Notes: generated by a model not told the origin, from the sequence alone. A stretch of DNA of 64,000 bases from Rhipidocladum racemiflorum (GCA_036346355.1 CM070569.1:60350561-60414560), one strand, 5' to 3'. Shown: positions 42,458 to 55,368, counted from the stretch's first letter. Numbers and translations are program-made.

Positions 42458-42596
42458 GAGGTGCTTCTATGCACCAGTTTTTGAAAGTTGTACAAATATT
42501 AAAGCATGAAAAGCTAGTAGATAGTGATTAGTTATCTCTTCGCTTTCTTAAAGATTTGTACAACTTATATTGATGAGTGATATATAGAAGCACTTC
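42458..42596 (+). mobile_element. MITE of the GAGGTGCTTC family, copy 5
   Basis: It starts GAGGTGCTTCTATGCACCAG and ends TATAGAAGCACTTC. The core GTTGTACAAATATTAAAGCA and GATTTGTACAACTTATATTG align with copy 2 in the same orientation. Noncoding, 139 bp. Confidence 0.8.
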
Positions 42597-42722
42597 TACC
42601 AATATATGCTTTCTTTTAAATTGCACCCCTTCGCTGCAAGGTATTTCATGAATAAGATAAACACTATTCAAAAAACTGAAAAGGGTACTATCAAAGCAAC
42701 AAGACTTCCTAACTAAATCCCA

Positions 42723-44530
42723 ATGGCAGAACTCGCCCCAATCCTCCATCTCCGACCAAGTCAACCTCGCCGCCAGTCACTGCCCTTTGCAACCAAAACC
42801 TTCCTATCACCCCCACCACCAACACCGCCTCAGACTTCGGGACAAACAAATCTCCATGTCTCCTCAAGACTCCGAGCACATCGAGCAACAACAGATTGGC
42901 CATTGCCTCTTAAGACAAGAACCAGATTCAAAGCTGCATTTACGCACTTGCGCTGCTGTTCAACAACCAAGATTGAAGGTCCTTCATGGCAAACCATCTA
43001 CCACCACCCTTGTCTTGTCGACACAGGCAGATATCACAATTACTCAAAGGCCAGTTTTAACATCCCTTCCTCCTTCAATAGGTCCAACTACAGCGGTTGC
43101 ACCTGCCCACACTATAAACATCCTCAAGAATGCTCGATTCTCGGAAGTTGTGAAGCATAAGGAAATCCAGGGCACAGATATGCTCAGTAGCATTCATTGT
43201 AGCGCCAGTCTAGTTCACAAGGAAATCCAAATCACAACACGGCCAAATCTCTTACGTGCACCGGATTCGGTGGCCGACCCCAACGCAGAATGGGTGCAGG
43301 TTAGATCAAGGTATTTCTGGAGAAAAGAAAGATTCAATGCTCTTAAATCTACCCCAACCATTCCAGTTACTTCGCAGCGTCTGGCAACACTTCTTAAGGA
43401 ACAAGCTAAGGATCGTTGCTTCAGATGCCTGGCTCGCGGCCACTTCGTTGCAACCTACAGGGATCCCCCAAGATGCCTCCTATGTAGATTCTCGGGGCAT
43501 AGAGTGTGTTTCTACCCCAACTAGCGAAGCAACCTTGTGCCACCACCACCCCCTTCCGCAAAGAACAATTGCAGGGCGACGAAGTTGTTAGAATAGTCCC
43601 ACATTGGTTGTGGAAGGGCAAAGGACTTAACTTATAAGTGGGGGAGTCCCTCATCTCTAAAGCTAGCTTTTGGGGTTGAGAAGGACCTTACGATCCAACA
43701 ATTGGTATCAGAGCCCGGTTCTAACATCTTTGGCCCGATGGACACTAGGGTGTGAAAGGCTGATGGACCGTGGCCCTGAGGGACTATCGGTGTACGGTGA
43801 AGGGGCGGTAAACGGCTGAGAGATACCAATGTGTGAAGGGGGGATTGTTAGAATAGTCCCACATTGGTTGTGGAAGGGAAAAGGACCTAACTTATAAGTG
43901 GGGGAGTCCCTCACCTCTAAAGCTAGCTTTTGGGGTTGAGAAGGCCCTTATGATCCAACAGAAGTACATGATGCATGCTCCATGTTTCAGACCTGGAGAC
44001 CTAGGCGATAGACCAGAAGTGTTTCGTCACCATGGCCCATAGTCGACAAGCATGGCAAGTCTAGAACAGGATTTATGTAGGTCCGTGGTTCTCGTGTTCA
44101 CCTTGGGTGATCAAGAAACCACAATATGACAGATACACCAGCTTCTTGCAGACCGTTCCAGGGCCAATAGGGACGATTTCAATGTTGTGATTGACATGCC
44201 AAGAAGCTATTTCCTGTGTTGCAGCTCAATGGAGCTGTGGAATGAAATGCTAGCCAATTCAAGATTCCTCCAAGAAGGGATCGACTTCAAGCTAGTTCCT
44301 TGGACGCGCCATGTACTAGCAGAGGTAGCCAGGGCATGGTTCAAGGTTCAACTATGCATCAAAGGGATAACGCATCATGCATGGTCCATACAGGCAGTTA
44401 CCCCACTTATCTAAGACGATGGGCTTGTCATTGCAGAGCTGGATGAACCGAAGACTTCTAACGAGACAGCTTGCCTTTGTGTCCGCGTTCAGGCCCGTGA
44501 TGTTGCCACTTTTCTAAAAACTTCTGTTCA
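42723..44530 (+). pseudogene. LINE ORF1 (gag-like, zinc knuckle), broken
   Basis: The readable region includes DRCFRCLARGHFVATYRDPP and CLLCRFSGHRVCFYPN, the CCHC knuckles of plant L1 ORF1, near 43407-43524. The stop at 43522 and the TRIM at 43586 cut the protein. The remaining ORF1 tail appears after the TRIM (about 43966-44530) with stops. Confidence 0.7.
43586..43960 (+). mobile_element. Intact TRIM retrotransposon, 375 bp, 5-bp TSD
   Basis: The two LTRs (43586-43700 and 43846-43960, 115 bp each) are nearly identical, starting TGTTAGAATAGTCCCACATT and ending GATCCAACA. A primer-binding site TGGTATCAGAGC (43703-43714) follows LTR1. A purine tract GTGTGAAGGGGGGAT precedes LTR2. The 5-bp target duplication GAAGT is perfect (43581-43585, 43961-43965). 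The interior has no coding capacity, so it depends on enzymes from other elements. It lies within LINE ORF1 and is therefore younger than the LINE insertion. Confidence 0.95.
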
Positions 44531-46179
44531 TTGAGAAAGCCTTTAGAAGAAGCCCCTACTCTAACTTCCCAGATTTGGGAATCGAATGGCCTGTTCAAGA
44601 ACAACCACCTCTAAGGCTGCTTTCGTACAACCTACTGTTGCACCTTGACCAAGTACTAGATTTCGACCCCCAATGATGCCTTGCCACCCTTTGCTGCTGG
44701 CCTCAGCCCTGGACACAGTGACGTGAGCCGAGAGATTTCCAATGTCTCCTTCGATGATGAGTGGCCAAGATGCCACGTCTATTGCCGGTAGCTTGGAGTC
44801 ATTAATGGGGCTCCACCTTCATGTGACCCTGTTCATTATCATTTGCAATACAGGACTAGAGATAGATCACCTCCAGGAGGAGCTGGAGGCCTCAGGCAAA
44901 ACTCAAGCTAGGATGTACCACCCTCGGGGAGGCGGCAGCCCACACAGGATGAACGCGCTTGTAGGACTAGGAGTTACCGAGGGGTAGGGAGTCACAGACA
45001 TGCTCAGCAGAGCCCCCGACAGCTGGCAAATGACACAGAACAAGGTCTCTCATAAACCGGATCGAGGCTGCGCACAGTTGCCTTTCGCCGATCCCCAGCA
45101 GCTCCAGAAGTCTTCCATTGCCAGGAAGGAAGTTCCAGAGCGAGCGGCAGACCAAGAACAATCTACTCTAGGCCACTTGGATACTGCACAGGAATGCCAG
45201 AAACCTCCAAACAAAGATAGGAACAATGATCTTTTTGGCCATCAATTTCAATAGGTTTTCCAGCTGATTTCGAATAGCTACTTGCCCTTAAGATAGTTGA
45301 AGTGAACCTCATGGGGAGTAGACTAGACCCGATGATGGATGAATCACATCAATTGCCACCGGTTCAATAGGACTTGACAGCACCGGTAAATGACATCTAC
45401 AGTGGCGTCGGTCCGGCAAATGACCCAAAAATTTGGGAATTCTGTAACACCTCCAAGGCCAGCCTGAGGCCACCGATTCTAAAGACTAAATCGTTGTGGA
45501 TGACACCAATCAAAGTTGGTGCAAAGACCAAGGAATGAAGTAGTGCACATCTTGCCAGCAAGGCTTCTACAAGACTTACTTCCACTTAGAAAGCACATCG
45601 ACATCTCGCAAAGAAGCTGGGGATGCTGCCTCCAAATGGGGAGATGGATGATGCCATGTGGTAGGAGTACCTCAGTATTTTCAAGAAGTCGCTCGACGCA
45701 ACCGTCATTCAGGCCTTTGAAGAGCTAGTCGACACAACCGGACTAGTGGACCTCGCAAATTGTTCTGGAGCACAATCCTGGGATATCGTTGCTTCCTAAT
45801 GGGCCACTGTTCACCTTTGAGCAGCATTGCTATGTCATCGTCTCTTCTATTATCCTTCATGTGTTTCCCTCTTTGGTGTATGTGTTCCGTAGTATTTTGT
45901 TTGTGGTGCACTTCTACCATAGGCTTTTGGGGAGCCAGCCCCATGGGTGTGATGTATTGTTTCTTATTTAACCCTTCGCGAGTCTGCTCGAGTACCTGCA
46001 CATGCACTAATCCAGATTGTGGCCCAGTGCTAGAGCAGGTACTCATTCTTAGACTCTTGTATCCCTTGTTGTAAGCGTCTAGGTTTTAGTGAAATATGTA
46101 TTCTTCTTTCTGCTATGTGGGCTCTACACATGTTCAACTCAGTTTTCTCTAGTTCAGCACAGGTGTTCTTCATCCCCAA

Positions 46180-46990
46180 TTCCAACAGGCTTCCAAGTGC
46201 ATTACTTTTCCTCAAAAAACCTTGGGAATGTTAGGGGTCCCAATTCAACCTCAAAGAGAGCAGTCATTAAGGAGCTAGTCAGGGATACTAGGACAATTAT
46301 TATGCGTCTACAGGAGACGAAAATGGAACACATTAACGAGGACCTAGTGGCATAGACCCTAGGGAATGGTTTCAAGTAGGACTTTTGTTTCTTGCCAGCA
46401 CAGAGCACTAGAGGGGGATCTTGTTGGCTTGTTCATTGGTTTTTTCTCTGATTGACCGATGTACGTTCGGGGGCAAATATCGTCTCAGCAACAATCCATA
46501 TGAAAAATGACGGAGCAGTGTGGTCTTGCACATGAGTTTATGGGCCCCAGCAAAACAATGACAAACTAAGTTTCCTGAGGGAAATCTAGGACTTGTAGAC
46601 ACACATGCACTACGAATGGCTCGTTCTAGGAGATTTCAACATGATATATCAGGTAGGCAACAAAAGTAATCGCAATCTCAACAAGAGGCTAGTGGAGCTC
46701 TTCAGAAACTCTTAGACGATGCCGAACTCAAAGAAATCAGGTTGAACGGAAGAAAATTTACATGAGCAAGTGACAGGGACAACCCAACCTTAACTAGGAT
46801 TGACATATTCTTCGCTACAAATGCATGGGACTTGCTCTTCCCAGACCGTCGTTTACAGGGGTTACCTTCATTAGCTTCTGACCATTCACCCCTGCTACTC
46901 AAGGGATGTGTTCAGGCACAATGCTCTACTACTTTCAGATTCGAATCTTTCTGGGTAAGGATGCTAGACTTCACCCAGGTCGTGTAGATG
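46180..46990 (+). pseudogene. LINE ORF2 endonuclease domain, broken
   Basis: Readable parts include NLGNVRGPNSTSKRAVIKEL, IIMRLQETKM (the EN LQETK signature) and LVLGDFNMIYQVGNKSNRN (GDFN signature), with many stops between. It is the N-terminal apurinic endonuclease of L1 ORF2 and is not functional. Confidence 0.75.
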
Positions 46991-47261
46991 GCGTGGGACA
47001 AATTGGTCCGCACAAATAATGCACTGCTCAGGCTTCATATCAAATTGGCCATAACGGCCAAGTCCCTAAGGACCTGGAGCAGATGTTATATCGGGGATAT
47101 ACGACTTCAGTTTGCTGTGCAACTGAAATTATTTTCCAGCTAGATAGGGTACATGACAATAGACTTCTTTCATTACAGGAAAGGTCATCAAGAATTAGGC
47201 TGAAGCAAAGCATACTCGGATTGGCAGCTATCCAGAGGGTTCGCATGAGACACACTCTCAC

Positions 47262-48380
47262 ATGAACTTCATCAGAGAAGGGGATGCAAACACCAAGTTC
47301 TTCCATATGAAAGTCAACGCACGCAAGCAAAAAATCCACATCCAATGCATCCAAACAAACAGGGGCATGCTGCAAACCAAAAAGGAAAACTATGAGGATA
47401 TTTTTCATTTCTTCCACCAACATTTGGGGGTGATGAACACAAGATCGCACACTCTCCATTGGGCTTCTCTGGGCATGCAACCAATAGATCTCAACCCCCT
47501 TGAGGAGCCTTTCAGCTCCAAGAAATTAGGAATGTATTCTTCTCCATGCCACCCAAAAAGGCGCCAGGCCATGATGGATCCATCGGCCTTTTCTTAAGGG
47601 CGTGCTGGGAGATCATCCAGGTTGACCTTACAGCAGCGATATGCCAACTATATAACCTCAATGGCCGAAAACTTCATCTTTTGAACTTTGCAAACATAGT
47701 TATTTTGGCAAATAGGTTAGCCTTACGGCAGCGATATGCTAGTGATTACAGGCCGATAAGCCTCATTCACGGTGTGGGGAAAATCTTCTCGAAGCTTTTG
47801 GCAAATAGGCTGGCGTCTTTTCTCAGGGACATTATATCTGTCAATCAGACATCTTTCATAAAGCAGAGATCAATACATGATAATTTCCTTTACGTTTGTA
47901 ACCTAACCAGGGAGCTACATAGGAAGAGGAGCCCTGCTCTCTTCATCAAGCTAGACATCTCCAAGGCTTTCGATTCTGTTAGTAGGGAGTACCTACTAGA
48001 GCTCTTGGAGGAGATTGGTTTTGACCAGCGTTGGAGGGACTGGATTTCAATGATCCTTGCTTTGTCCTCCTCACAAATTCTCCTCAATGGAATTTTGGGT
48101 CTATCGAGATAAGACATAGAAGAGGGCTAAGATAGGGAGGCTACTGTCACCAATACTTTTCATCTTGGCGATTGACCCTCTTCAGCGATTGATCGCTAGG
48201 GCTGCCAGGGATAGCTTAACCTCTCCGTTGCTGCTGCTGTCAGCTAGGTTACGCATCTCACTTTATGGCGATGATGCGGCCATTTTTTCAAATCCGATCA
48301 TGCAGGAGTTGCAGGCCATACAGATCACGCTTGCTATTTTTGGGGGGAGCCACAGGATTACAAACAAACATGCATAAGAG
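47262..48380 (+). pseudogene. LINE ORF2 reverse transcriptase, broken
   Basis: Readable parts, in several frames: GDANTKFFH, PPKKAPGHDGSIGLF, SDYRPISLIHGVGKIFSKLL, NQTSFIKQRSIHDNF and LFIKLDISKAFDSV, then LYGDDAAIF. They are the L1 RT blocks in order. The active-site motif reads YGDD where plant LINEs usually have YADD. Frameshifts occur near 47570 and 48115, and stops are present in the frames between. Confidence 0.85.
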
Positions 48381-48414
48381 TGACATTTAGCCAATCAGAT
48401 GCAAAGGCTTAGAC

Positions 48415-49340
48415 TTGTCAGCCATTTTGCAGGGATTCCCAGCTCAAAGGAAGGATTTCCCCTGTAGGTATCTTGGACTGTTGCTCCGCCCAATTAGGTT
48501 AAAGAGGATTGATGTTTATCTCATCATTGACAAAGCACGAGCTAGACTAGCAAGTTGGAAGGGGAAAATGCTTTCCAAGGTGGCATGTTTCATACTAACA
48601 GACTCGGTCCTTATAGTATTGGTTGTCTATTATATCACTGTGCTACCTTTCACAAGATGGGCCACAAAAAAAGTTTGACAAGCTACGAAAAAAATTTCAT
48701 TTGGAAGGGGGCGAGTCTTGTACAGACGGACATTGCTTAGTAAATTGGGCTAAGGTTTGCAGACCAAAGAACCTAGGGGGATTGGGAATTAAAGATTTTA
48801 ATAGGTTTGGTCGAGCGCTCCAGGTACGGTGGTTGTGGTACAAATAGAAAGAAGATCAAACGTCATGGGTAGGCATGGAGCTTTCGTGCAATAACACAGA
48901 CTGAAGCCTCTTCAATGCAAGCACTTCGATCATGCTTGGAAATGGTCACACAACAAAATTTTGTACTTCTCCTTGGATCAGTGGAACTTCTCGAAAGGAT
49001 CTAGCGCAACTGTATTTTCGATTGGCCCGAAATTCATGCAGATCAGTTCATGATGAATTACAAATAGGTGGCCGGCTTAAAGCGCTATGAAAGATCTCTT
49101 CCCAAGTGCAACTACTGCAATTTTTCCGGTTGTGGCATGCAATCCGATGCACCCAGGCATTTCGGTCGCACGGTGGTGGCAAACAATCTGCGTACAGACC
49201 TCGTCATAGCATCGTGGGGAAACGGACGAAGTTCTAATTTACACCTTCTGGAACCTCTGGAAGGAAAGAAATAGAAGAATTTTCAACAATCTTTACCACT
49301 CCATCCAGGACGTCGTTGGCTGAGTCTATTAGGGTGTGAG
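48415..49340 (+). pseudogene. LINE ORF2 C-terminal region, broken
   Basis: Readable parts: CRYLGLLLRPIRLKRIDVYL, ARLASWKGKMLSKVA, and later VNWAKVCRPKNLGGLGIKDF and FGRALQVRWLW, the tail of plant L1 ORF2. Near 49240-49320 there is FWNLWKERNRRIFNN. Frames change and stops are common. Confidence 0.7.
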
Positions 49341-49690
49341 CAATCGAAAGATGGCTTTCCAAAGCTCCTGACGCTTGTGTCAAAGTGTAGAGTGGCTGGA
49401 GTCAGGCCATGGTTGTTTTTACAGTAGGATGTTTCTCTGGGTTTTTTAGTTTTAAATCTTTTGTACACTGCCGTAAGGCTGTGTTTCCTATTGCATCCTT
49501 CTCTGTTTTCACGTCACGGACTTCAGTCTGTTGTGGCCGTAGCGTCAATATTCAAGGTGCTTTCCTGTTGTTACAAACTTCCTACACTTTTTTTTGTTGC
49601 TTTCTCGTCCTACCTTTTTTTTGTTGCTTTCTCGTCCTACCTTTTGAATGAAAGACAGAGCTCCTACCAATACTTCGAAGAAAAAAACAG

Positions 49691-51229
49691 AGAACCGAAA
49701 AGGTATAATAAAAACTCCTGAGGGTCAGAGTGTGTGTATATACTACCATATAGTTGTGCTGTTAAGCCTTTGTTCGTGTGGATCACTAGGGTTCGTTTTG
49801 ATCATTTGCCATGCAATTTAGGCAACATTGGTTCGTTTTCCTTTTTTAGGTTGCTCGAGAAATCTGTCAGAATTGATCATCTGCGAATGAGTGGATCAGG
49901 AATTGCTGGCCAAGGACGGCACAACCGCACAAGTATAAATTGCTGCGAATAATCAAAATTACTGGTTGAAGCGAGATAAAAAATAGGACCAAGATTGATT
50001 TAACCTAACAGAGCAAGAAGCATTAGTCCAAACCAAACAACTGACCGAGTTTAATAACGCTAGTAGTACTCCATAGTTAAATTCCAAGGGCTAGCATACA
50101 AATTGTGCTTACGTGCCCTAGGTTGGCCTGTCCAAGCTTACACGGACAGTCGCTAGAGATTAGGTTCTATCTACAAGTTTTGTTTATTTGGATTTGCCAT
50201 GAACTCCTGCAGTCCTGCATCTGCATGGAACATGAGCGCTCTTTATATATGCAAATTAATATGCTTTTCAGCTTATGCAAGCGCAACCATTTCATTATAC
50301 AAAATGCTTCACTCACTGCACAACTCTTACATCATACTTACTAGTTAGTCGTTGCTACAATATTTTGTTACACTTTTCTAGTTAATATATAGCCATATAA
50401 CTATGTAGTACATCAAGGGGAATTTGTGTCGTGTAGCTAGGTACACATACAGACTTCTAATTGCCCACAAGAAAGGTTGCAAATGCAGAAATACCCAAAG
50501 GCCTCAAGGGGAATGTTATTATGTCACTTCATCGTCATCCTAGTTCGTTTTCGGTTTTTGCTTTCCACGAAACTATAATTCGCATGGATAATTCCACCAA
50601 TTTCTTTTCACCTAATAATTGTAGTGGGAGGTGTTCCTGCCCCGTACGTGCGGATACCTTGGAGGCGTTGTTGCAAGGCTTCAACGTTAGGGACGATCCG
50701 CAACCTGCGACGGTCACGAGGAGCTGTTGGAGGAGACACAAGCCTAGTATGACTACAATCACACCACCATGCTACATCGACTTTACTTCTACTACGAGTC
50801 TACGCGTCTAGTGGTAACTATATGATCTAGAACTTACAGTGGTTCCTTGGTTACGAACTAAAAACTTTCAAATTTACGCTAAAGTAACCTACTCGTTCTC
50901 TTCACTTCAGACTTCATGCTCAGATGAGCTATTTCCTCGACTTGTTCGGCCCACATCTCACCCAAACAAATGTTTTTCATAGTTCCCAGTATTCTCATCT
51001 CAGTGATTTCACCTTTATCTTGCCTTAAACCTTGGTTTAAAAAGCATGATGATTAGCTAACTGCTGGTAGGTTCCTGAACATACTGAACATTGCACGAAA
51101 GTTGTCTGGCAAAGCTAATGAAGACGGTTAGCTTCACACTACTGTTTCTTAAAACATCATTTCCGGAAATAATAGAAAACCAGGCTGTTCTTGCCTATGG
51201 CGGCAAGCAAGTGAAGTAAGAATGCATCA
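49691..51229. other. Intergenic, no gene seen
   Basis: No supported ORF. The 50461-50811 plus-strand ORF has no recognisable domain. Some AT-rich runs at 50340-50450. Confidence 0.4.
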
Positions 51230-54200
51230 TGATTGAAATACCCCAAAATTTTCAAAACAGATTTAAATTAGACTTTATTTGCTTTTTATGATTTTTCTGA
51301 ATTTTTTTGGATTTTTTTCGAATTTATTTGGATTTATTTGATTAAATTACGAATTCTTTCCGTTTCGGGAAGGTTTCGTCCCGGGGACGCTTTCCCCTTT
51401 TGGCCTTTGCGTCTTCCCCGCACTCCCGCGCCAGCCCGCGCGTTGCCGCCTTCCCCGCGCGCCCGCGCCCTCGCTCGAACCCGCCTCCGCCCTCGCCGCG
51501 CCCCGCTTCGAAAGTGCGCCAAGCACTGTGCGTCTTCCCCGCCCCGCGTGCACCTCTGCCATGGCAGAGCTCTGCCAGCGCGCCCGTGACCTCGCCGCCG
51601 CCCTAAGCCCTGACGGGCACGCCACCCTCCGCCGCCTGATCCCGCTGCCGCTCCGAGCTTTGCGCCGCCGTCGTCCCATCGCTGCGCCGTGCGGTCCCGT
51701 CAAAATGAGTCGGCCGACGACCCCCGCCGCCCTTCGCCGCTATTTAAACCCTCTCCGGCCCCCATTTTTGTTCTCCAAGCTCACCGCCCCCCCTCCTCTC
51801 TCATTTCCCTCTCTCTCCCTCGCTCCCGTAGCCTCCCGAGCCCGCCCCTCGGGCTTCTTCTTAAATCTCCGGCAATCCCTCGCCTTGACCCTCCCCGCCG
51901 CTCAGCTCCTCACGAGCCGCGCTCTAGAACCGGGGTAAGCCCCTCACCCCCTTGCTCCAAGCCCCGAGCTCCCTCGTGCCCAAATTCGCCGATTCCCCTC
52001 CTTCTCCCCCGCCGCCGGCGGCCAGCTCCACCCGGCTCGCCGCTCCGGCCTTGCCCCTCCCTCTCCCACTGCCAGCCGGTCCCCACCCGTCAGCCTCTCT
52101 CTTTCCCCCACGCCCACGGCCCCACCCGCCAGTCGCCTCCCCCTCTCTCTCTCTCCCATGATCAGCCGAGCCCGGCCCCACTGTCGTGGTGGCTGGCCGT
52201 AAGGTTGGGCCTACCAAGACCATCCCTCACGCTAGCATTTGGGCCAAACCCGGTTTTGGCGCAGCCCACATGAACAGTACCCCCGTTTTAATTTCTTTTT
52301 TTCGGTTTTTGATTTCTAAAAATCTTTTTAATTCTTTTTAAATATCCAAAAATACCCCAAAAATACCCAAAATTATCCGAGAGTCCAAAAATGCCCCAAA
52401 AATACTTTTCCGAACCGTTTCGAGCCACTGAGTCCAAAAATGACCTCCGTTTCGCCAAACCAAGTTTCCAAAATTCCAAAAACGCCCCCAACCCATTTTC
52501 CGGCTATTTTCTCTCCCGATTTTCTCTTTTCTTTTCTCTTCTTTCTTTTCGTATTATTTATTGTTTATTTTATGATGTTCGTTTACGATAGAACCAATGC
52601 CCGAGCAGTACCAACCCCCGGAGCCGACACAGGAACAGGAGCAGTCCTTGGGACAGGAGCCGGATCCGCGTGAAGCCGAGCTCGACTGCACCAACTCGGA
52701 ACTAGGGAACCCCTCCGCCTCGCAAGGCAAGCCGTACACCTTTGAACATGTTGAACCTATTCATGCCTTATTATAGTCAATTACTATTTTCTACCGCATT
52801 ACTTTACTGTATATTGAAATATTGCAAATCTGTCTAGTTTAGAATGACATGATACTTAGTTAATGCCAATTTGCTCATGAGACTTCCTTGAAAAATATTG
52901 AACCTAATTATATCCTTGTAACCTTAGGTTACTTAATATTCCTGTATTAATTATTATTATCCTGTTAGTTTAGTCAAATGCTTTTGATAATGGAAATGAA
53001 AGGCTGCCGAACGTTTGGTTCGGGTCTGTTTGGAAAAGTGCTACGGTTTGGGGGACAGAATTGGATAAATCCCGGAGTGGATGAGTTCCAATCCCCGGCT
53101 GATGATTGATGCCTTGGGTTTGTCTGGTGGCCGGTACCGCGGATACCGGAAGGGGGTTGTGGATCGGAAAAGGCTTGGTCTTTGGCAATATAAGGATAAT
53201 AATCCCCTTGAGCAAAGTAAATAACTTAAGAACTCGTTCAACCACAGGTTGGGCCGGTCAACTTCGTTGGCTTGACTCAACATAGCTCGGTACATTGTAC
53301 TTTCCCTCGGAATACCTATAGGAGCAGGGTTACCTTCCAGTGTGGGAGATGGTCCAATGATTATGGGAGTGAAACGAAAGTGTGCACGAGGAAGCTGTGG
53401 CATTTCGGGTTCACAACGGTAGGTGCCACAAGAAGCGGGACCAAGCACTCCACACCGCCAAGTGGGGACCCCGGATAATGTGGAGCAAAACTCTACCTGA
53501 TAGGGATCAAGAGGAAATGTCCAACGAAAAGCTATGATAACCTCGATCCGGCCGCACGCATATAAGTTGCGTGTTAAACTCGAGTTGGCATTAACGATCG
53601 TGGAATCTTGTGGGTAAAGCTGAACACCTCTGCAGAGTAAATAAATGGTATTCGAATACGCCGTGCTTCCGGTAAATGAAGCTAAGTTTAATTGGGGTGA
53701 ATCCCGTAACCTAGCTCAAGTAGATCTTGGTGCATGTTTTGAGAATGTGGTTTAATGGTGATGTGGTTTAATGGTGATGACTTTGTGAATGGAACCCCCC
53801 CTGGATTACTATTATTATGGATTGTGTTTTAAATGTAAAATGATGTTACAAATAAAACTGCATCCACAAATACTTTAACCTTGTACCAATGTTGTGCTAC
53901 ACCCTTGCATGTAATATTCAGTATTTTCCGTACGACTTGTTGAGTACTCCCGTACTCACCCTTGCAACCCCGACCCCCCTTTCAGAGATTGAAGAAGCTG
54001 AAAGCGTTCCAGGAGTGCGTAGATGGTAATTTGGTTTTGAGGTCTTAGTCTTTTGCTCAGGCCTGCCTGTGCGGTGTTTTGCTTGTAAGTTATTCGGGCC
54101 CTGCTGCGCCCTCTTCTGTAAAAACCTTGGCCGTTAGGCCTTATATTGCATAAAAATGTTGGAATTTGACTTTTGCCTGGCAATAATATGCTTGGTTCCT

Positions 54201-54267
54201 GGCAGCTAATCATCCTGGGTAGCTGTCGAGGCGTACGGATCTGCCCCTAAAAAGGCGGGCCGTCACA
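51230..54267 (+). mobile_element. Tekay-type gypsy 5' LTR, ~3.0 kb
   Basis: Starts TGATTGAAATACCCCAAAAT and ends GGGCCGTCACA, directly before a primer-binding site. It contains the signature TTGAGTACTCCCGTACTCAC near 53940, shared with other long LTRs in this window. Region 51360-52220 is very C-rich and gives long ORFs on both strands that are not genes. A TATA-like TATTTAAACC near 51742 may be its promoter. Confidence 0.75.
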
Positions 54268-54269
54268 AG

Positions 54270-54281
54270 TGGTATCAGAGC
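54270..54281 (+). other. tRNA-Met type primer-binding site of the outer element
   Basis: TGGTATCAGAGC, two bases after the LTR end, as in Tekay elements. Confidence 0.8.
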
Positions 54282-54840
54282 TTTGGCTTGACCATAGATT
54301 AAGACCTTAGGTTGGATTAGGAAACCTTTCAAAACTTATTTTTGATATACAAACAAAATGAATTTCGAAAATATAAGTATTATTGCTGTCTCTTTCTTCC
54401 CCTGCTACCTTGTCTTCTTTAGAAGCTTCTTATCCCTCTCAGTTTTGTTTTAAAAGGTTTCGTCTGCCCGTCTAAAATTCAAAATCCTCGCGGATCTTCG
54501 CCAGCAGCTTGGAGATGATGCCGTCAGCAGTAGTTAGACCGTTAGTCGTAGAAGTTGTACCCTTCTTTGTTTTAGGCTTTTGTAATGTAAAATGGGTTAT
54601 GCCGAACCTTAAAATGGTTTTGTGCATGATCCATGTCTTATAAAAATTGCTAAGTTCTCTATTTCTGTGATTTTGATTGCTTAAACTATCTATATATCCC
54701 CGTCTAATTCAAAGGTTCCCTCAATTCATCTGAGCCCCATCTATTCTTGCTATTCTCACCCCATACCCTAAATTCTTACTCGTCTTTTTCGCTTTCCTCA
54801 AAACCCTGCTGCAGACCGAAAAGAAAGTCAGATTGAGACC

Positions 54841-55368
54841 ATGACAGATTTTGGATCAAAATTCCTGCATGACAGCTCGAGCAGAAATGAAGAGTCAGTA
54901 AATCACCCAGTCAACCTAGCTCAATTACTGGCCATAATGGAAAGAAACAGACAACAAACGGAAAGGCACCATACGCAGTTATTGGAAAGAATTTTCGAAC
55001 GGCTAGTTGAAAAACCTCAAGGACACACCCAAGGAAATCTAGACAGACAAGAGGAAAATACAGCGATGGGATATACGAATGAATCCAACTACTTTACCAG
55101 TGATATTCCCAAGGAGCTGGACACCCAAGCTAGTAGGATAAAAGAATCTTTGGAAGAATTACAGAGGAGCCTGAAGTTCCACACCTCAGCCATAAAGGAC
55201 ATGTCGTCAGTAATGGACAAATGGATAGCAATCGAAGAAGCCAGGAATAAATTAAAAATAATGGAAAAGAGAAAGAGAAAAATTCAACAGACATGGATAC
55301 CGACTCCCACCCAGATCGGAGGAAAGACCCCAGTCCTCACCCAAGGATTCTCTAACAAGAAACTGTAA
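54841..55368 (+). pseudogene. Tekay gag, N-terminal part, cut by insertion
   Basis: 175 codons from ATG in GAGACCATGACAG. The ORF is open but its last two codons (CTG TAA) overlap the start of the inserted LTR, so the stop is created by the insertion. The N-terminal part AQLLAIMERNRQQTERHHTQ and the helical ESLEELQRSLKFHTSAIKD resemble the coiled-coil start of chromovirus gag. The real gag continues beyond the insertion, outside this window. Confidence 0.6.

Larger units (their letters stand above)
42700..49690 (+). mobile_element. Degenerate L1-type LINE, ~7 kb
   Basis: A plant L1-clade element whose parts run in order: ORF1 with a zinc knuckle, a disrupted endonuclease, reverse transcriptase and a C-terminal tail. 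The 3' end is near 49684 (GAATGAAAGACAGAGCTCCT then a short A-rich tail). Stops and frameshifts are frequent, so it is inactive. An intact TRIM sits in ORF1. The 5' boundary is approximate. The stretch 44530-46150 is degraded ORF1/ORF2 spacer without motifs I can place. Confidence 0.8.

Noticed and set aside
51334..52273. Long Pro/Arg-rich ORFs near the start of the outer Tekay LTR
   Set aside because: They come from C-rich LTR sequence and lie upstream of the primer-binding site; no protein family matches.
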